A DNA stretch of 64,000 bases from Falsirhodobacter flavus. GTDB taxonomy: Bacteria; Pseudomonadota; Alphaproteobacteria; Rhodobacterales; Rhodobacteraceae. The number at the start of each line of letters is the position of its first letter. Positions within the stretch are counted from its first letter, which is position 1. Shown one piece after another: positions 1 through 9,815 of the stretch. The translations under genes and the position numbers were made by a program. The DNA is taken from contig JARWBI010000001.1 in assembly GCA_029846755.1 (NCBI GenBank), positions 682,001 to 746,000 of the forward strand, given 5' to 3'. A model generated the notes under the pieces. It saw nothing but the letters and a program-made list of their open reading frames with translations. It was not told the DNA's origin and made no database searches.

Positions 1-630
1 CACCCGTTTCGACAGTCGGCGGAACGTGTCCAGCGACAGATCGAACGTGTGCAGGTTGCGGTTGTTGATGCCGATCAGCGGCGATTTCAGCCGCAGCGCG
101 CGGTCCAGTTCCGCCTCGTCATGCACCTCGATCAGCGCGTCCATGCCCCAATGGGTCGCGGCGGCTTCCAATTCGGCGGCCTGTTCATCGGAGACGGAGG
201 CCATGATGATGAGGATGCAATCGGCCTTCAGCGCCCGCGCCTCGGCCACCTGATAGGTGTCGTAGAGGAAATCCTTGCGAAGGCAGGGCAGGCTGGTCGC
301 GTCATGCGCGGCGGTCAGGAACGCGTCGTCGCCCTGAAACGAAGGACCGTCGGTCAGCACGGACAGGCAGGTAGCACCGCCTTCTTCATAGGCGCGGGCC
401 AGCGCGGGCGGGTCGAAATCAGCGCGGATGAGGCCCTTGGAGGGGCTGGCCTTCTTGATCTCGGCAATCAGCCCATAGCGGGGGGCATCCGCCAGCGCCT
501 TGGCGAAACCGCGCGGGGACGGGGCATTGGCGGCGGCGGCCTCCACCTCGGCCAGCGGGCGGGCAGCCCTGCGGGCGGCGATATGGTCCAGCTTGTAGGC
601 TTTGATCTTGTCGAGGATGGTCGCCATCAT
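1..630 (-). CDS. trpC: Indole-3-glycerol phosphate synthase TrpC, 3' end cut by window
   Basis: This enzyme closes the indole ring of carboxyphenylamino-deoxyribulose phosphate in cytoplasmic tryptophan synthesis. The 210 visible codons include the family motif [10 protein letters not shown] near residues 57-66, RKDF, and the IGINNRNL segment of the TIM barrel. About 60 C-terminal residues lie left of the window. I chose the ATG at 630 because it overlaps the trpD stop as ATGA; a second ATG follows directly at 627. It is the last visible gene of a trpG-trpD-trpC operon whose members are all translationally coupled. Identification is secure from motifs and context. Confidence 0.95.
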   Translation of the reverse strand, partial: MMATILDKIKAYKLDHIAARRAARPLAEVEAAAANAPSPRGFAKALADAPRYGLIAEIKKASPSKGLIRADFDPPALARAYEEGGATCLSVLTDGPSFQGDDAFLTAAHDATSLPCLRKDFLYDTYQVAEARALKADCILIIMASVSDEQAAELEAAATHWGMDALIEVHDEAELDRALRLKSPLIGINNRNLHTFDLSLDTFRRLSKRV

Positions 631-1643
631 GCGCCCCCATTGGTGATGCGGGCCAGAAGCGCGATGCGGTCGCGGGCCGCGCCGCTGTCGATGCTTTCAC
701 GCGCGATTTCGACGCCTTCGGGCAACGTGTTCACACGCCCTGCGACGATCAGCGCGGCGGCGGCGTTCAGCAGCACCGCGTCACGGTAAGCCCCCGGTGC
801 GCCATCCATCAGCGCGCGCAGCGCCTTGGCGTTGTCCTCGGGCGTGCCGCCGACGATCGCCTCGAACGGATGGGCGGGAAGGCCGGCATCCTCGGCGGCG
901 ATTTCAAACTCGCGGATTTCGCCATCTTCAAGGGCGGCGACCTTGGACGGGGCCGACAGCGCGAGTTCGTCCGTGCCGTCGCCGCCATGGACCAACCATG
1001 CCTTTTCGCTGCCCAGAAGGCGCAGAACCTCGGCCATCGGGCGGATCAGGTCGGCGGTATAAGCGCCGGTCAGTTGACGCTTCACCCCTGCCGGGTTGGT
1101 CAGCGGGCCGAGGATGTTGAACAGCGTGCGCGTCCCAAGCTCGATCCGCACCGGCATGACGTGCCGCGTGGCGGGATGGTGCATCGGGGCCATCATGAAG
1201 CCGATTCCGGCTTCGGCGAGGCACTGTTCGACCACCTCCGGTCCGACCATCACGTTCAGGCCCAGCGCGGTCAGCGCGTCCGACGCGCCGGATTTCGACG
1301 ACAGGTTGCGGTTGCCGTGTTTGGCCACCGGAACACCCGCACCCGCGACCACGAAGGCGGTGGCGGTCGAGATGTTCAGCGTGCCTTTGCCGTCGCCCCC
1401 GGTGCCGACGATGTCAATGGCCCCTTCGGGCGCGCGGACAGGGATGCATTTGGCGCGCATGGCGGCGGCGGCGGCGGCATATTCCTCGACGCTTTCGCCG
1501 CGGGTGCGCAGGGCCATCAACAGACCGCCCATCTGTGCGGGGGTGGCCTGCCCATCGAACAGGGCGGTGAAGGCTGTGCTTGCCTCGCCCGCCGTCAGCG
1601 CGCGTTCGGCCGCGATGCCGATCAGGGGTTTGATCTCGGTCAT
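627..1643 (-). CDS. trpD: Anthranilate phosphoribosyltransferase TrpD
   Basis: TrpD transfers phosphoribose from PRPP to anthranilate, the second step of the tryptophan pathway. The 338-residue product has the PRPP-binding glycine loop GTGGDGKGT at residues 80-88, KHGNR at 108-112 and the NPAGVKRQL segment, at full family length. The open frame runs on upstream to 2258 but that part overlaps trpG. The ATG at 1643 overlaps the trpG stop as ATGA, which fixes the start. The 3' end overlaps trpC in the same way. Confidence 0.97.
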   Translation of the reverse strand: MTEIKPLIGIAAERALTAGEASTAFTALFDGQATPAQMGGLLMALRTRGESVEEYAAAAAAMRAKCIPVRAPEGAIDIVGTGGDGKGTLNISTATAFVVAGAGVPVAKHGNRNLSSKSGASDALTALGLNVMVGPEVVEQCLAEAGIGFMMAPMHHPATRHVMPVRIELGTRTLFNILGPLTNPAGVKRQLTGAYTADLIRPMAEVLRLLGSEKAWLVHGGDGTDELALSAPSKVAALEDGEIREFEIAAEDAGLPAHPFEAIVGGTPEDNAKALRALMDGAPGAYRDAVLLNAAAALIVAGRVNTLPEGVEIARESIDSGAARDRIALLARITNGGA

Positions 1644-2221
1644 GCCAGCGCCTTCGCCGATTGCAGGAAGGTGCGCATCATCTGGTGGCCGTGTTCGGAT
1701 GCGATGCTTTCGGGGTGGAACTGCACGCCCTCGATCGGCAAGTCGCGATGGCGAAGGCCCATGATCGTGCCATCCTCCAGCCATGCGGTGACTTCGAGGC
1801 AATCGGGCAGCGTTTCGCGGTCCACCACCAGCGAGTGATAGCGCGTGGCTTGGAACGGCGAAGGCAGACCGGCGAACATGCCTTTGCCTTCGTGCAGCAT
1901 CGCGCCCATCTTGCCATGCACGATCTCGTGGCAGCGGACGACGTTGCCGCCGAAGGCCTGCCCGATGGTCTGGTGGCCAAGGCAGACGCCCAGCAGCGGC
2001 GTGCGGGTTTCCGCAGCAGCCTCGGTCAGCGCAAGGCAGATGCCGGCTTGGGCCGGATCGCAGGGGCCGGGGGACAGCACGATGGCGGATGGGTTCATCG
2101 CCATCGCCTCCTGCACGTCCAGCGCGTCGTTGCGGCGCACCGTCACGTCCGCGCCAAGCTCGCCCAGATAATGCACGAGGTTGTAGGTGAAACTGTCGTA
2201 GTTGTCGATGAGGAGCAGCAT
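1640..2221 (-). CDS. trpG: Anthranilate synthase glutamine amidotransferase subunit TrpG
   Basis: TrpG releases ammonia from glutamine and passes it to TrpE. The 193-residue class I amidotransferase shows the oxyanion segment [11 protein letters not shown], the nucleophile Cys80 in GVCLGHQ, and the His169/Glu171 pair in QFHPES. It heads the trpGDC group and is separated from its partner trpE by a divergently read gene. The 109 bp upstream are shared with that gene and must hold both promoters. I see no leader peptide rich in Trp codons there, so classical attenuation is not evident. Confidence 0.97.
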   Translation of the reverse strand: MLLLIDNYDSFTYNLVHYLGELGADVTVRRNDALDVQEAMAMNPSAIVLSPGPCDPAQAGICLALTEAAAETRTPLLGVCLGHQTIGQAFGGNVVRCHEIVHGKMGAMLHEGKGMFAGLPSPFQATRYHSLVVDRETLPDCLEVTAWLEDGTIMGLRHRDLPIEGVQFHPESIASEHGHQMMRTFLQSAKALA

Positions 2222-2330
2222 GTCGCGGTCCGTCGCTTAAGGGGGTGAACCGCGTCACGGGTCGCGCTATAGATGGGCCAAGGGGCGGCAGGGCGTCAAG
2301 GGCGCGCTGTCATGGAAGATGGGGTGACGA

Positions 2331-3179
2331 GTGGGCCGGGGTATTCTGACGGGCGTGATCTGGGGCTGCGCAGTGGGGGTGTTCGGGCTGGCGGCCGCGT
2401 CGCAGCTGGCCGAACCGCCGGGCCGCATCGCCGCCCAGTTGATGCCCGAGATCAGGGTGCAGGCGCCCGCGCCCATTCCGGCGGTCGAAGCGCCGCGCCC
2501 CGCGCAGGTCCCGGTCGACCCGCCGCTGAAACGATATGCCCGCGCATTTCAGGATCAGGGCAAGCCGCTGTTCGCCGTCGTGCTGATCGATCGCGGCGGC
2601 GCTTTGGATCGCGGGGCTTTGGCGGCATTGCCGTTTCCGGTGACCTTCGCCGTCGATCCCGTGGCGACGGGCGCTGCGGATGCGGCGCGGATCTATCGCG
2701 CGGCAGGTCAGGAGGTGGCGATCCTTGCGACGGGGCTTGGCGAAGCGCCGGGGCCGGAGGCTGGGCTGACGGCCCATGGCAAGGTGCTGCCCGAAGCTGT
2801 GGCGGTGATGGATGTCGAACAGGGCGGTTTCCGCGCCGATCAGGATTTCGCCACCCGCACCGTCCGCGTGCTGGAAGAGCAGGGGCGCGGGCTTCTGACA
2901 TGGAACAACGGGCCGAACACGGCGGATCAGGTCGCGCGGCGCGACGGGCTTCCGGCGGCGCGGATCTTCCGCAAGCTGGATGCTGGGGGCGAGGATGCCG
3001 ATGTCATCCGCGGATACCTCGACCGGGCGGCGTTTCGGGCGGCTCAGGACGGGCAGGTCGTGGTGGTGGGTGAGGCGCGGACCGAAACCGTGCAGGGGCT
3101 GACGCTTTGGGCGGCATCGGGCGAGGCGGGGTCGGTTTCCCTTGCCCCCGCCAGCGCCGTCATGATGCGCCCGCGCTAG
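2331..3179 (+). CDS. Divergent polysaccharide deacetylase family protein
   Basis: The product has 282 residues with an N-terminal hydrophobic segment (about residues 5-26, GILTGVIWGCAVGVFGLAAA) that should act as signal peptide or anchor. A proline-rich linker follows, then a domain resembling the divergent polysaccharide deacetylase (YibQ/DUF610) fold: VVLIDRGG, LPFPVTFAVDP, AGQEVAILATGLGE. The usual catalytic HxxxH metal motif is not seen, so deacetylase activity is doubtful. The start is GTG; the nearby ATG at 2312 is out of frame. It sits between trpG and trpE on the other strand, and its TAG shares the palindrome CTAG with the trpE stop. Confidence 0.75.
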   Translation: MGRGILTGVIWGCAVGVFGLAAASQLAEPPGRIAAQLMPEIRVQAPAPIPAVEAPRPAQVPVDPPLKRYARAFQDQGKPLFAVVLIDRGGALDRGALAALPFPVTFAVDPVATGAADAARIYRAAGQEVAILATGLGEAPGPEAGLTAHGKVLPEAVAVMDVEQGGFRADQDFATRTVRVLEEQGRGLLTWNNGPNTADQVARRDGLPAARIFRKLDAGGEDADVIRGYLDRAAFRAAQDGQVVVVGEARTETVQGLTLWAASGEAGSVSLAPASAVMMRPR

Positions 3180-4684
3180 GCGTTGCCGCGCCGGGCGAAC
3201 AGGCCCGCATCTTCCGCCGCGCGGCGCAGCGCACCGGCCTTGTTGACGGTTTCCTGATATTCCGACTCGGGGTCGCTGTCGAAGACCACGCCGCCGCCCG
3301 CCTGGATGTACAGGGTTTCGTCCTTCACCACCGCCGTGCGCAGGGCGATGCAGAAGTCCATCTCGCCATTGGCGGCGAAATAGCCGACGCCGCCGCCATA
3401 GACGCCGCGCTTTTCCGGCTCCAGCTCGTCGATGATCTCCATCGCGCGAACCTTGGGCGCGCCGGAAACCGTGCCTGCGGGCAGCCCCGCAAGCAGGGCC
3501 GACAGCGCATCCTGACCGTCCGCGATCTCGCCCACGACGTTCGACACGATATGCATGACGTGGCTGTAGCGTTCGATGATGAACTTCTCGGTCGGCTTCA
3601 CGGTGCCGACTTTGGCGACCCGGCCCACATCGTTGCGGCCAAGGTCCAGCAGCATCAGATGTTCGGCCAGTTCCTTCTGGTCGGACAGCAGGTCTTCTTC
3701 CAGCGCCTTGTCTTCGGCCGGGGTCGCGCCGCGTTTGCGGGTCCCGGCGATGGGACGGATCGTCACCTCGCCATCGCGCAGCCGGACAAGGATTTCCGGG
3801 GATGCCCCAACGATCTGGAAGCTGCCGTGGTTGAAGAAGAACATGAAGGGTGACGGGTTGGTGCGCCGCAAGCTGCGATAAAGCGCGAAGGGCGGCAGCG
3901 GGAAATGCTGCGACCAGCGCTGCGAGGGGACGACCTGAAAGATGTCGCCAGCGCGGATGTAATCCTTGGCCCGCTCGACCGCCTGTTTGTAGCCGTCATG
4001 GGTGAAGTTGGAGTGCAGTTCGCCCAAGGGCAGCGCCTCGCCGAAGTCGTGGCGGGCGGGGGGCGCGCGATCCAGATCGCGCAAGGCGTCGGCCACGCGT
4101 TCGGCGGCCTGGGCATAGGCGGCGCGGGCCGTCAGCCCCGATCCGGTCCATGCGGGGGCGACGACCGTAACCTCGCCCTTAACCCCGTCCAGCACGGCGA
4201 CGACCGAGGGACGCATCAGCACTGCGTCAGGCAGGCTCAGCGGGTCGGGGTTCACGTCGGGCAGATGTTCCACCAGCCGGATCATGTCATAGCCGAGATA
4301 GCCGAACAGCCCCGCCGCGATGGGGGGCAGGTCGGCCGGCATCGGGATACGGCATTCGGCGATCAGCGCGCGCAGCGTGTCCAGCGGATGACCGTCCAGA
4401 TCGGTGAAGGTGTCGCGGTCGAAACGCGCCTCGCGGTTGATCTGCGAGGAAGTGCCGTGACAGCGCCAGATCAGGTCGGGCTTCATCCCGACGACGGAAT
4501 AGCGGCCCCGGACCTCGCCCCCGGTCACCGATTCCAGCATGAACGTGTCCGACCGCGCTTCGGTCAGCTTCATCATCAGCGATACGGGCGTGTCGAGGTC
4601 GGCGGCGATCCGGGCGTGGAGCACCTGATTTTCGCCTGCGTTCCAGCCGCGCTCGAATTCCTCGAAAGAGGGGGTGATCTTCAT
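3176..4684 (-). CDS. trpE: Anthranilate synthase component I TrpE
   Basis: TrpE makes anthranilate from chorismate using ammonia supplied by TrpG. The 502-residue chorismate-binding enzyme carries the N-terminal LDTPVS segment that forms the tryptophan feedback pocket in this family, and the catalytic-core motifs IAGTRKRG, LLDLGRNDVGRV, HIVSNVVG, AGTVSGAPK and YGGGVGYF. It starts 7 nt after the PpiD-like gene and probably shares its transcript. It is not in an operon with trpGDC, a split arrangement known in rhodobacters. Confidence 0.97.
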   Translation of the reverse strand: MKITPSFEEFERGWNAGENQVLHARIAADLDTPVSLMMKLTEARSDTFMLESVTGGEVRGRYSVVGMKPDLIWRCHGTSSQINREARFDRDTFTDLDGHPLDTLRALIAECRIPMPADLPPIAAGLFGYLGYDMIRLVEHLPDVNPDPLSLPDAVLMRPSVVAVLDGVKGEVTVVAPAWTGSGLTARAAYAQAAERVADALRDLDRAPPARHDFGEALPLGELHSNFTHDGYKQAVERAKDYIRAGDIFQVVPSQRWSQHFPLPPFALYRSLRRTNPSPFMFFFNHGSFQIVGASPEILVRLRDGEVTIRPIAGTRKRGATPAEDKALEEDLLSDQKELAEHLMLLDLGRNDVGRVAKVGTVKPTEKFIIERYSHVMHIVSNVVGEIADGQDALSALLAGLPAGTVSGAPKVRAMEIIDELEPEKRGVYGGGVGYFAANGEMDFCIALRTAVVKDETLYIQAGGGVVFDSDPESEYQETVNKAGALRRAAEDAGLFARRGNA

Positions 4685-4691
4685 CGGTTCC

Positions 4692-6512
4692 TCAGGGGAT
4701 CTGCGCGTGGACGGCGTCGATGGCGGCTTGGTCCAGACGGATGCCCGCCTGATCCGCGACGGCCTGCGTGAACAGCGCCTGCGCGTCGTTGGCCAGCGAA
4801 TCTTCGGCCTGGGCCGAGATCGCGCCCTTCAGCGCGGCGGCGGCTTCGCCGTCGGTGGCGGCGGGCTGGATGCTGTCCAGACGCACCACGCCGACGAATT
4901 CCGGGCCTTCGATGGTGCGAACCTCGTTCGGCTCCATCGTGAACAGCGTCGGGATCAGCGTATCGGGCGCACCGGCAACGGTGCCGTCACGCGCGATCTG
5001 CTGCGTCACATCCACGAGGCCGTAAGCACCCAGATTGCCATCGGCCTGCGCTTCGGCAGCGCGCGCGGCCAGCGCAGCATGCAGCTTTTCGCTGCGCCAG
5101 CCTTCGGTCACGCGGTCGCGAACATCGTCCAGCGGGATCGGGGCGGGGGGCACGATTTCGTCCAGACGCAGCGCGGCAAGGCCGCCATCGTCAAGCTGGA
5201 AGATTTCGGGGAAGTCGCCCTGCTGCGCCTCGTTCGCGGCGTTGCGGAAGGCGGGATAGCCCGCGATCTGATCCTCGGTTGCATCCGAGACATCAACGGT
5301 GGCGACGCGCATTCCCATGCCGCCAAGGTCTTCGATGGTGGCACCGTCGGCCAGCGCATCCTCGAATTCCTGCACCCGTGCGCCGATCTCGCGCCGGGCG
5401 GTGTCGAGCTGGTATTCGGTCGCCAGATCCTCGCGCGCCTCGTCGAAGGTGACTTCATGCGCGGCCAGCACGCCATTCATGCGGAACAGCGCCGGGCCGA
5501 GGTTGGAGTTGAACGGGCCGACGACGCCGGGATCGGCCAGCGCGAAGACCGCGTCTCCGGCCTCGCCCAGATCGGCGGGGGCCACGTCGCCCATGTCGAC
5601 ATCCATCAGCTCCAGCCCACGCTCGGCGACGATCGTCTCGAAGCTCTCGCCTGCGTCGATGCGGGCCTTGGCAGCTTCGGCGGCGGCTTGGTCGGGGAAG
5701 ACCAGCCGTTCGACGAGGCGACGCTCGGGCTGCACGAATTCGTCGATCCGCTGGTCGTAGAGCGCGCGCAGGGCGGCGTCCTCGACGGGCAGGGTCGGGG
5801 CCAGTTCCTCGGGGATCAGCGCAGCATAGGTGACGCGGCGCGCCTCGGGGGCGGTGAAATCGGCGATGTGCGCGTCATAGAAGGCTTGCAGGTCGGCATC
5901 GGTGGGCGCGGCGATGGGCTCGGCCAGATCCGCCTCGGTCAGACGCAGCAGCGAGAAGCCGCGCCGTTCGCCGATATAGTTGTAGAGCGTGTCGGTCAGA
6001 GCGGCAGGCGCGGTGAAGCCGCCCGCCGTCGCGCCGACCAGAAGACCGCGCGCGATGTCGGTGCGCAGGCTGTCCTCGAACGTCGCTTCGGTCAGGCCGT
6101 TCTGACGCAGGACCATCGCATAGGTGTCGCGGTCGAACTGGCCCGCCGTGCCGGAAAACGCACGGTTGCCGCGGATTTCCTGCGCCAGCGTCGCGTCGCC
6201 CACCGAAAGGCCGATCCGGTCCGCCTCGTCCGCCAGCGCGGCGGCAGAGATCAGGCGCTGGCGCACCTGCTGGTCCAGCCCGAATTGCCGCGCCTGTGCC
6301 AGCGTCATCGGCTGGCCGGTCTGCTGGCTGATGTTCTGGAGTTCTTGCTGCAAGGCGCGGGCATAGGTGTTCGTGTCGATCTTCTGGCTGCCGACCGACC
6401 CGATGGAAGTGACCGTGCCGCCAAGCCCCGTCATCCCGAAGCCGCCGACGACCATGACACCCACGATGCCCCAGACCACGACGGACATCGTCTTGCTTTT
6501 CTTCGTCGCCAT
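4692..6512 (-). CDS. Membrane-anchored SurA/PpiD-type foldase
   Basis: This 606-residue protein has a short basic N-terminus and one transmembrane segment (about residues 9-31, MSVVVWGIVGVMVVGGFG). A large periplasmic part follows, including a SurA_N-like region (LAQARQFGLDQQVRQRLI) and a weak parvulin-type rotamase domain around residues 240-370. The layout matches PpiD-like chaperones, which help outer-membrane and secreted proteins fold at the periplasmic face. The rotamase domain lacks obvious strong active-site motifs, so the role may be mainly chaperone. It lies directly upstream of trpE. Confidence 0.85.
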   Translation of the reverse strand: MATKKSKTMSVVVWGIVGVMVVGGFGMTGLGGTVTSIGSVGSQKIDTNTYARALQQELQNISQQTGQPMTLAQARQFGLDQQVRQRLISAAALADEADRIGLSVGDATLAQEIRGNRAFSGTAGQFDRDTYAMVLRQNGLTEATFEDSLRTDIARGLLVGATAGGFTAPAALTDTLYNYIGERRGFSLLRLTEADLAEPIAAPTDADLQAFYDAHIADFTAPEARRVTYAALIPEELAPTLPVEDAALRALYDQRIDEFVQPERRLVERLVFPDQAAAEAAKARIDAGESFETIVAERGLELMDVDMGDVAPADLGEAGDAVFALADPGVVGPFNSNLGPALFRMNGVLAAHEVTFDEAREDLATEYQLDTARREIGARVQEFEDALADGATIEDLGGMGMRVATVDVSDATEDQIAGYPAFRNAANEAQQGDFPEIFQLDDGGLAALRLDEIVPPAPIPLDDVRDRVTEGWRSEKLHAALAARAAEAQADGNLGAYGLVDVTQQIARDGTVAGAPDTLIPTLFTMEPNEVRTIEGPEFVGVVRLDSIQPAATDGEAAAALKGAISAQAEDSLANDAQALFTQAVADQAGIRLDQAAIDAVHAQIP

Positions 6513-6573
6513 GTCATGCCCCCAGCCGGAATGTTTCGCGCATTCCTAGTCATTCGCGGACGGGGGGGCAAGA

Positions 6574-7740
6574 TTATAGGGACAGGGCTGTCAGACGTTT
6601 GAACAGCTCGGCAATGCCGGCGGCGTCGATATTGGCGAAGGCGATCCGAAGCTGGCCGCGTCCCGCGCCTTCGGGCTGGAACATCGTGCCGGGGAGCATC
6701 AGAATCGACGCGTCCTGCACCAGTTGCCGGGCAAGCTGGTCGGACGGCACGGGATAGGGGTGTTCGACATAGGCGAAATAGGCGCCGCAGCCCATCAGCC
6801 GCCAGTCGGGCAGGGCGCGGAAGCCCGAGGTCATGGCGGCGCGGCGGGTCAGGATGTTCTGCCGTTCGCCTCCCAGCCAGTGGCCAAGGTGGCGCATCCC
6901 CCAAAGCGCGCCGATCTGCCCAAGCTGGGAGGGGCAGATGGCGACGGTGTCGAGAAATTTCTCGACCTCGGCCAGCCGCTGGGTGCTGGCGACGATGGCC
7001 CCCACGCGGTGCCCGGTCAGGCGATAGGCCTTGGAGAAGGAATAGAGGTGGATCAGCGTACGCGCCCAGTCCGGATCGCGGAACAGATCGTGCGGCGGGC
7101 CCATGCGGCTGTCGAAATCGCGATAGGTCTCGTCCAGAACCAGCGCGATGCCGCGCCTGCGGGCAATGTCGGCGAAGGTCGCGACCAGTTCGGCCGGATA
7201 CTCGACACCGCCCGGATTGTTGGGCGTGACCAGCACGATCGCGCGGGTGCGCGGGCCGATCAGCGCCTCAGCCCTTTCGGGATCGGGCAGCAGGTCGGGG
7301 CCGGTGGTCAGTGGGATCGTCCGGACGCCGGACATGGTCAGCCACATCTTGTGATTGAAATACCATGGCGTCGGCAGGATCACCTCGTCCCCCGGCGCGG
7401 CGAGGGTGGCCATGACGGCGGTGAACGCCTGATTGCAGCCTTGAGTGATCGCCACCTGCTGCGCTGCGATGCCGCCGCCATAGGCGCGCGACCATTGAGA
7501 CGCGAGTTCCGCCCGCAATTCGGGCTTGCCCAGAACAGGGCCGTAAAGATGGGCAGACGGATCGCTGATCGCCGCCTCTGCCAGTGCCTCGCGCAGCGCG
7601 AGGGGTGGGGGATCGACGGGAGCCGCCTGGCTGACGTTCAGCAGCGGGCGGTCCTGTGGAAAGACAACCCCGTCCAGCCAGCGCCGCGCCTCCATCACCG
7701 GGGGCGTGAAGGTCGCGGCCATGGCGGGGTTCAGATGCAT
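6574..7740 (-). CDS. Class I/II pyridoxal-phosphate aminotransferase
   Basis: The 388-residue fold type I aminotransferase shows VTPNNPGG, the PLP-binding Asp segment VLDETYRD, and the Schiff-base lysine in YSFSKAYRLTGHRVG. The family transfers amino groups from amino acids to oxoacids in the cytoplasm; the substrate cannot be told from sequence. The frame is open to 7803, but the ATG at 7740 overlaps the stop of the upstream phosphoribosyltransferase as TGATG, so I prefer it. A later ATG at 7722 is also possible. Confidence 0.9.
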   Translation of the reverse strand: MHLNPAMAATFTPPVMEARRWLDGVVFPQDRPLLNVSQAAPVDPPPLALREALAEAAISDPSAHLYGPVLGKPELRAELASQWSRAYGGGIAAQQVAITQGCNQAFTAVMATLAAPGDEVILPTPWYFNHKMWLTMSGVRTIPLTTGPDLLPDPERAEALIGPRTRAIVLVTPNNPGGVEYPAELVATFADIARRRGIALVLDETYRDFDSRMGPPHDLFRDPDWARTLIHLYSFSKAYRLTGHRVGAIVASTQRLAEVEKFLDTVAICPSQLGQIGALWGMRHLGHWLGGERQNILTRRAAMTSGFRALPDWRLMGCGAYFAYVEHPYPVPSDQLARQLVQDASILMLPGTMFQPEGAGRGQLRIAFANIDAAGIAELFKRLTALSL

Positions 7741-8249
7741 CAATCCTTGCCGCGGTAAGGCTGGACGTATTGCAGCGCCATGTCCCACGGGAAGAAGATC
7801 CACGTGTCCTGGCTGACTTCGGTGATGAAGGTATCAACCTGCGGGCGGCCCTGCGGCTTGGCGTAGACGGTGGCGAAATGGGCCTTGGGATACAGCTTGC
7901 GCACCAGTTCCAGCGTTTTGCCGCTGTCCACCAGATCGTCCACGATCAGGATGCCGGTGCCGTCGCCCATCAGATCGGCCTGCGGCGACTTGGTCACGAT
8001 CGCTTCGGCGCGCGACTGGTGGTTGTAGCTTTTGACGCTGATCGTATCGACCACGCGCACGTCCAATTCGCGGCTGACGATCATCGCGGGAACCAGACCG
8101 CCGCGCGTGATGCCGACGACCGCGCGCCATGCGCCATCGTCAGGGCCCTGTCCGTCCAGACGCCAGGCCAGCGCCCGGCTGTCACGGTGGATCTGGTCCC
8201 AGCTGATGTGGAACCCTTTTTCATGCGGAAGACGATCGGCGGGAGCCAT
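7740..8249 (-). CDS. gpt: Xanthine-guanine phosphoribosyltransferase
   Basis: The 169-residue purine salvage enzyme joins xanthine, guanine or hypoxanthine to PRPP. It shows the PRPP-binding motif [15 protein letters not shown], the early loop [12 protein letters not shown], and the C-terminal WIFFPWD typical of Gpt. It is translationally coupled to the aminotransferase (TGATG). The upstream LysE-family gene ends 12 nt before it on the same strand, so fabI, lysE, gpt and the aminotransferase may be co-transcribed. Confidence 0.93.
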   Translation of the reverse strand: MAPADRLPHEKGFHISWDQIHRDSRALAWRLDGQGPDDGAWRAVVGITRGGLVPAMIVSRELDVRVVDTISVKSYNHQSRAEAIVTKSPQADLMGDGTGILIVDDLVDSGKTLELVRKLYPKAHFATVYAKPQGRPQVDTFITEVSQDTWIFFPWDMALQYVQPYRGKD

Positions 8250-8261
8250 GGCTGGAACCTT

Positions 8262-8873
8262 TCAGGTCGTGGCGATCTTGATGCCCAGCGCGGCCAGAAG
8301 CCCGCCGAAGCAGCGGTCGATCAAGGATTTCGCGCCGATATAGATGCCCCGCATCCGCTGCAACGAAAATATCCGTGCGACGGCGGTGTTCCACACCGTT
8401 TCCGCCGTGAAGCTGACGGCCAGAAGCGCCAGCAGAACCCAGACCGGCGTGCCTTGCGGCACCATGCCGATGAAGATGGCCGACAGCGTGACCGCGGGCT
8501 TGGGGTTGGAAAGCTGTGTCCAGAGGCCGAGGCGGAAGGCCGACAGGGCCGAACGGGGAACCGTCACGGCGTCCTGCACAAGCGGCTCGGCCGCATGGCG
8601 CCACATCTGCACGGCCATCCCGACAAGATAGAGGCCGCCCGCGATCTTGAACGCCCAGAGCAGCGACGGCGCCCAGACGAACAGCGCGGACAGGCCCGAC
8701 AGCGCCAGCCCGCCCCAGACGACAGCGCCCAGCCCGATGCCCAGCGCGAGAAAGAACCCGGTCCGCATCCCCTCGGTCACGCCTGTGCGAGCCGCCATCA
8801 GCACCGCCGGGCCGGGGCTGATCGCCCCAAGCGTCAGCAAAGCCGAAACCGCGAGGAATGCGGCAAGGCTCAT
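8262..8873 (-). CDS. LysE/RhtB family amino-acid exporter
   Basis: The 203-residue inner-membrane protein has about six hydrophobic segments and the family hallmark GAISPGPAVLMAARTGVTEG near the N-terminus. A second signature, LWTQLSNPKPAV, lies about two-thirds along. Members export amino acids or similar solutes by proton exchange; the solute here is unknown. The frame stays open to 9056, but the extra part is arginine-rich shadow sequence opposite fabI. The ATG at 8873 overlaps the fabI stop as ATGA. Confidence 0.9.
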   Translation of the reverse strand: MSLAAFLAVSALLTLGAISPGPAVLMAARTGVTEGMRTGFFLALGIGLGAVVWGGLALSGLSALFVWAPSLLWAFKIAGGLYLVGMAVQMWRHAAEPLVQDAVTVPRSALSAFRLGLWTQLSNPKPAVTLSAIFIGMVPQGTPVWVLLALLAVSFTAETVWNTAVARIFSLQRMRGIYIGAKSLIDRCFGGLLAALGIKIATT

Positions 8874-9682
8874 TTGTGGCCTGCGTCGATGTCGGGCGCG
8901 TCCACGGCCTTCATGCCGACGACATGGTATCCGGCATCCACATGCAGGCATTCGCCCGTGACCCCGGATGCAAGGTCGGACAGCAGATACAGCGCGGATT
9001 TGCCCACCTCGTCCTGCGTGACGTTGCGGCGCAGGGGCGAGTTCAGCTCGTTCCATTTCATGATGTAACGGAAATCGCCGATGCCCGATGCCGCCAGCGT
9101 CTTGATCGGACCGGCCGAGATCGCGTTGCAGCGGATGCCGTCCTTGCCCAGATCCTCGGCGATGTATTTCACCGACGTCTCAAGCGCGGATTTCGCGATG
9201 CCCATGACGTTGTAATGCGGCATGACCTTTTCCGCGCCGTAATAGGTCAGCGTCAGCAGGCTGCCCCCGTCCGGCATCATCGCGGAGGCCCGCTGGCACA
9301 CGGCGGTGAAGCTGTAGACAGAGATGTCCATCGTCATGCGGAAGTTGGCCGATGTCGTGTCCACATAGCGGCCGCGCAGTTCGTTCTTGTCGGAAAAGCC
9401 GATGGCATGGACCACGAAGTCCAGCTTGCCCCATTTTTCCTTCAGCGTGTCGAACAGCGCATCCATCGATGCATCATCCGCCACGTCGCATTCGACCATG
9501 ATCTCGCTGCCGATGGAGGCCAGAAGCGGTTCGACCCGCTTCTTCAGCTGATCGCCCTGATAGGAGAATGCAAGCTCGGCCCCTTGCTCGGCACAGGCCT
9601 TTGCGATGCCCCACGCGATCGACTTGTCATTTGCCAGACCCATGATGAGTCCGCGCTTTCCTGCCAGCAATCCGTTCGTCAT
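8870..9682 (-). CDS. fabI: Enoyl-[acyl-carrier-protein] reductase FabI
   Basis: FabI performs the last reduction in each round of fatty-acid elongation, using NADH. The 270-residue short-chain dehydrogenase has the FabI-specific nucleotide motif GLANDKSIAWGIA (residues 15-27), HAIGFSDK, and the catalytic Y147 and Y157-x6-K164 pattern in HYNVMGIAK. It is the target of triclosan-type inhibitors in other bacteria. It is read divergently from pdxH across 133 bp and leads the fabI-lysE-gpt group. Confidence 0.97.
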   Translation of the reverse strand: MTNGLLAGKRGLIMGLANDKSIAWGIAKACAEQGAELAFSYQGDQLKKRVEPLLASIGSEIMVECDVADDASMDALFDTLKEKWGKLDFVVHAIGFSDKNELRGRYVDTTSANFRMTMDISVYSFTAVCQRASAMMPDGGSLLTLTYYGAEKVMPHYNVMGIAKSALETSVKYIAEDLGKDGIRCNAISAGPIKTLAASGIGDFRYIMKWNELNSPLRRNVTQDEVGKSALYLLSDLASGVTGECLHVDAGYHVVGMKAVDAPDIDAGHK

Positions 9683-9815
9683 CCGGCTTCACCTCGCCAC
9701 GTTATCGTTATCTTGCGGGTTTAGGCTATCCTTTTGGCCGCATCAAGGCACGGCAACTTGCGTTTCCGGGACATTTGCCTAGGGTCCGCGCGAAAGAAAG
9801 AACAAGGAGTCGCAA

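Noticed and set aside
1644-2258. N-terminal extension of the trpD frame
   Set aside because: Overlaps trpG in another frame; the TrpD family starts at 1643.
2222-2330. A trp attenuator leader
   Set aside because: No short frame with Trp codons or clear paired hairpins was found.
4674-6602. A 642-codon plus-strand frame
   Set aside because: Shadow of the foldase gene; no motif or ribosome site.
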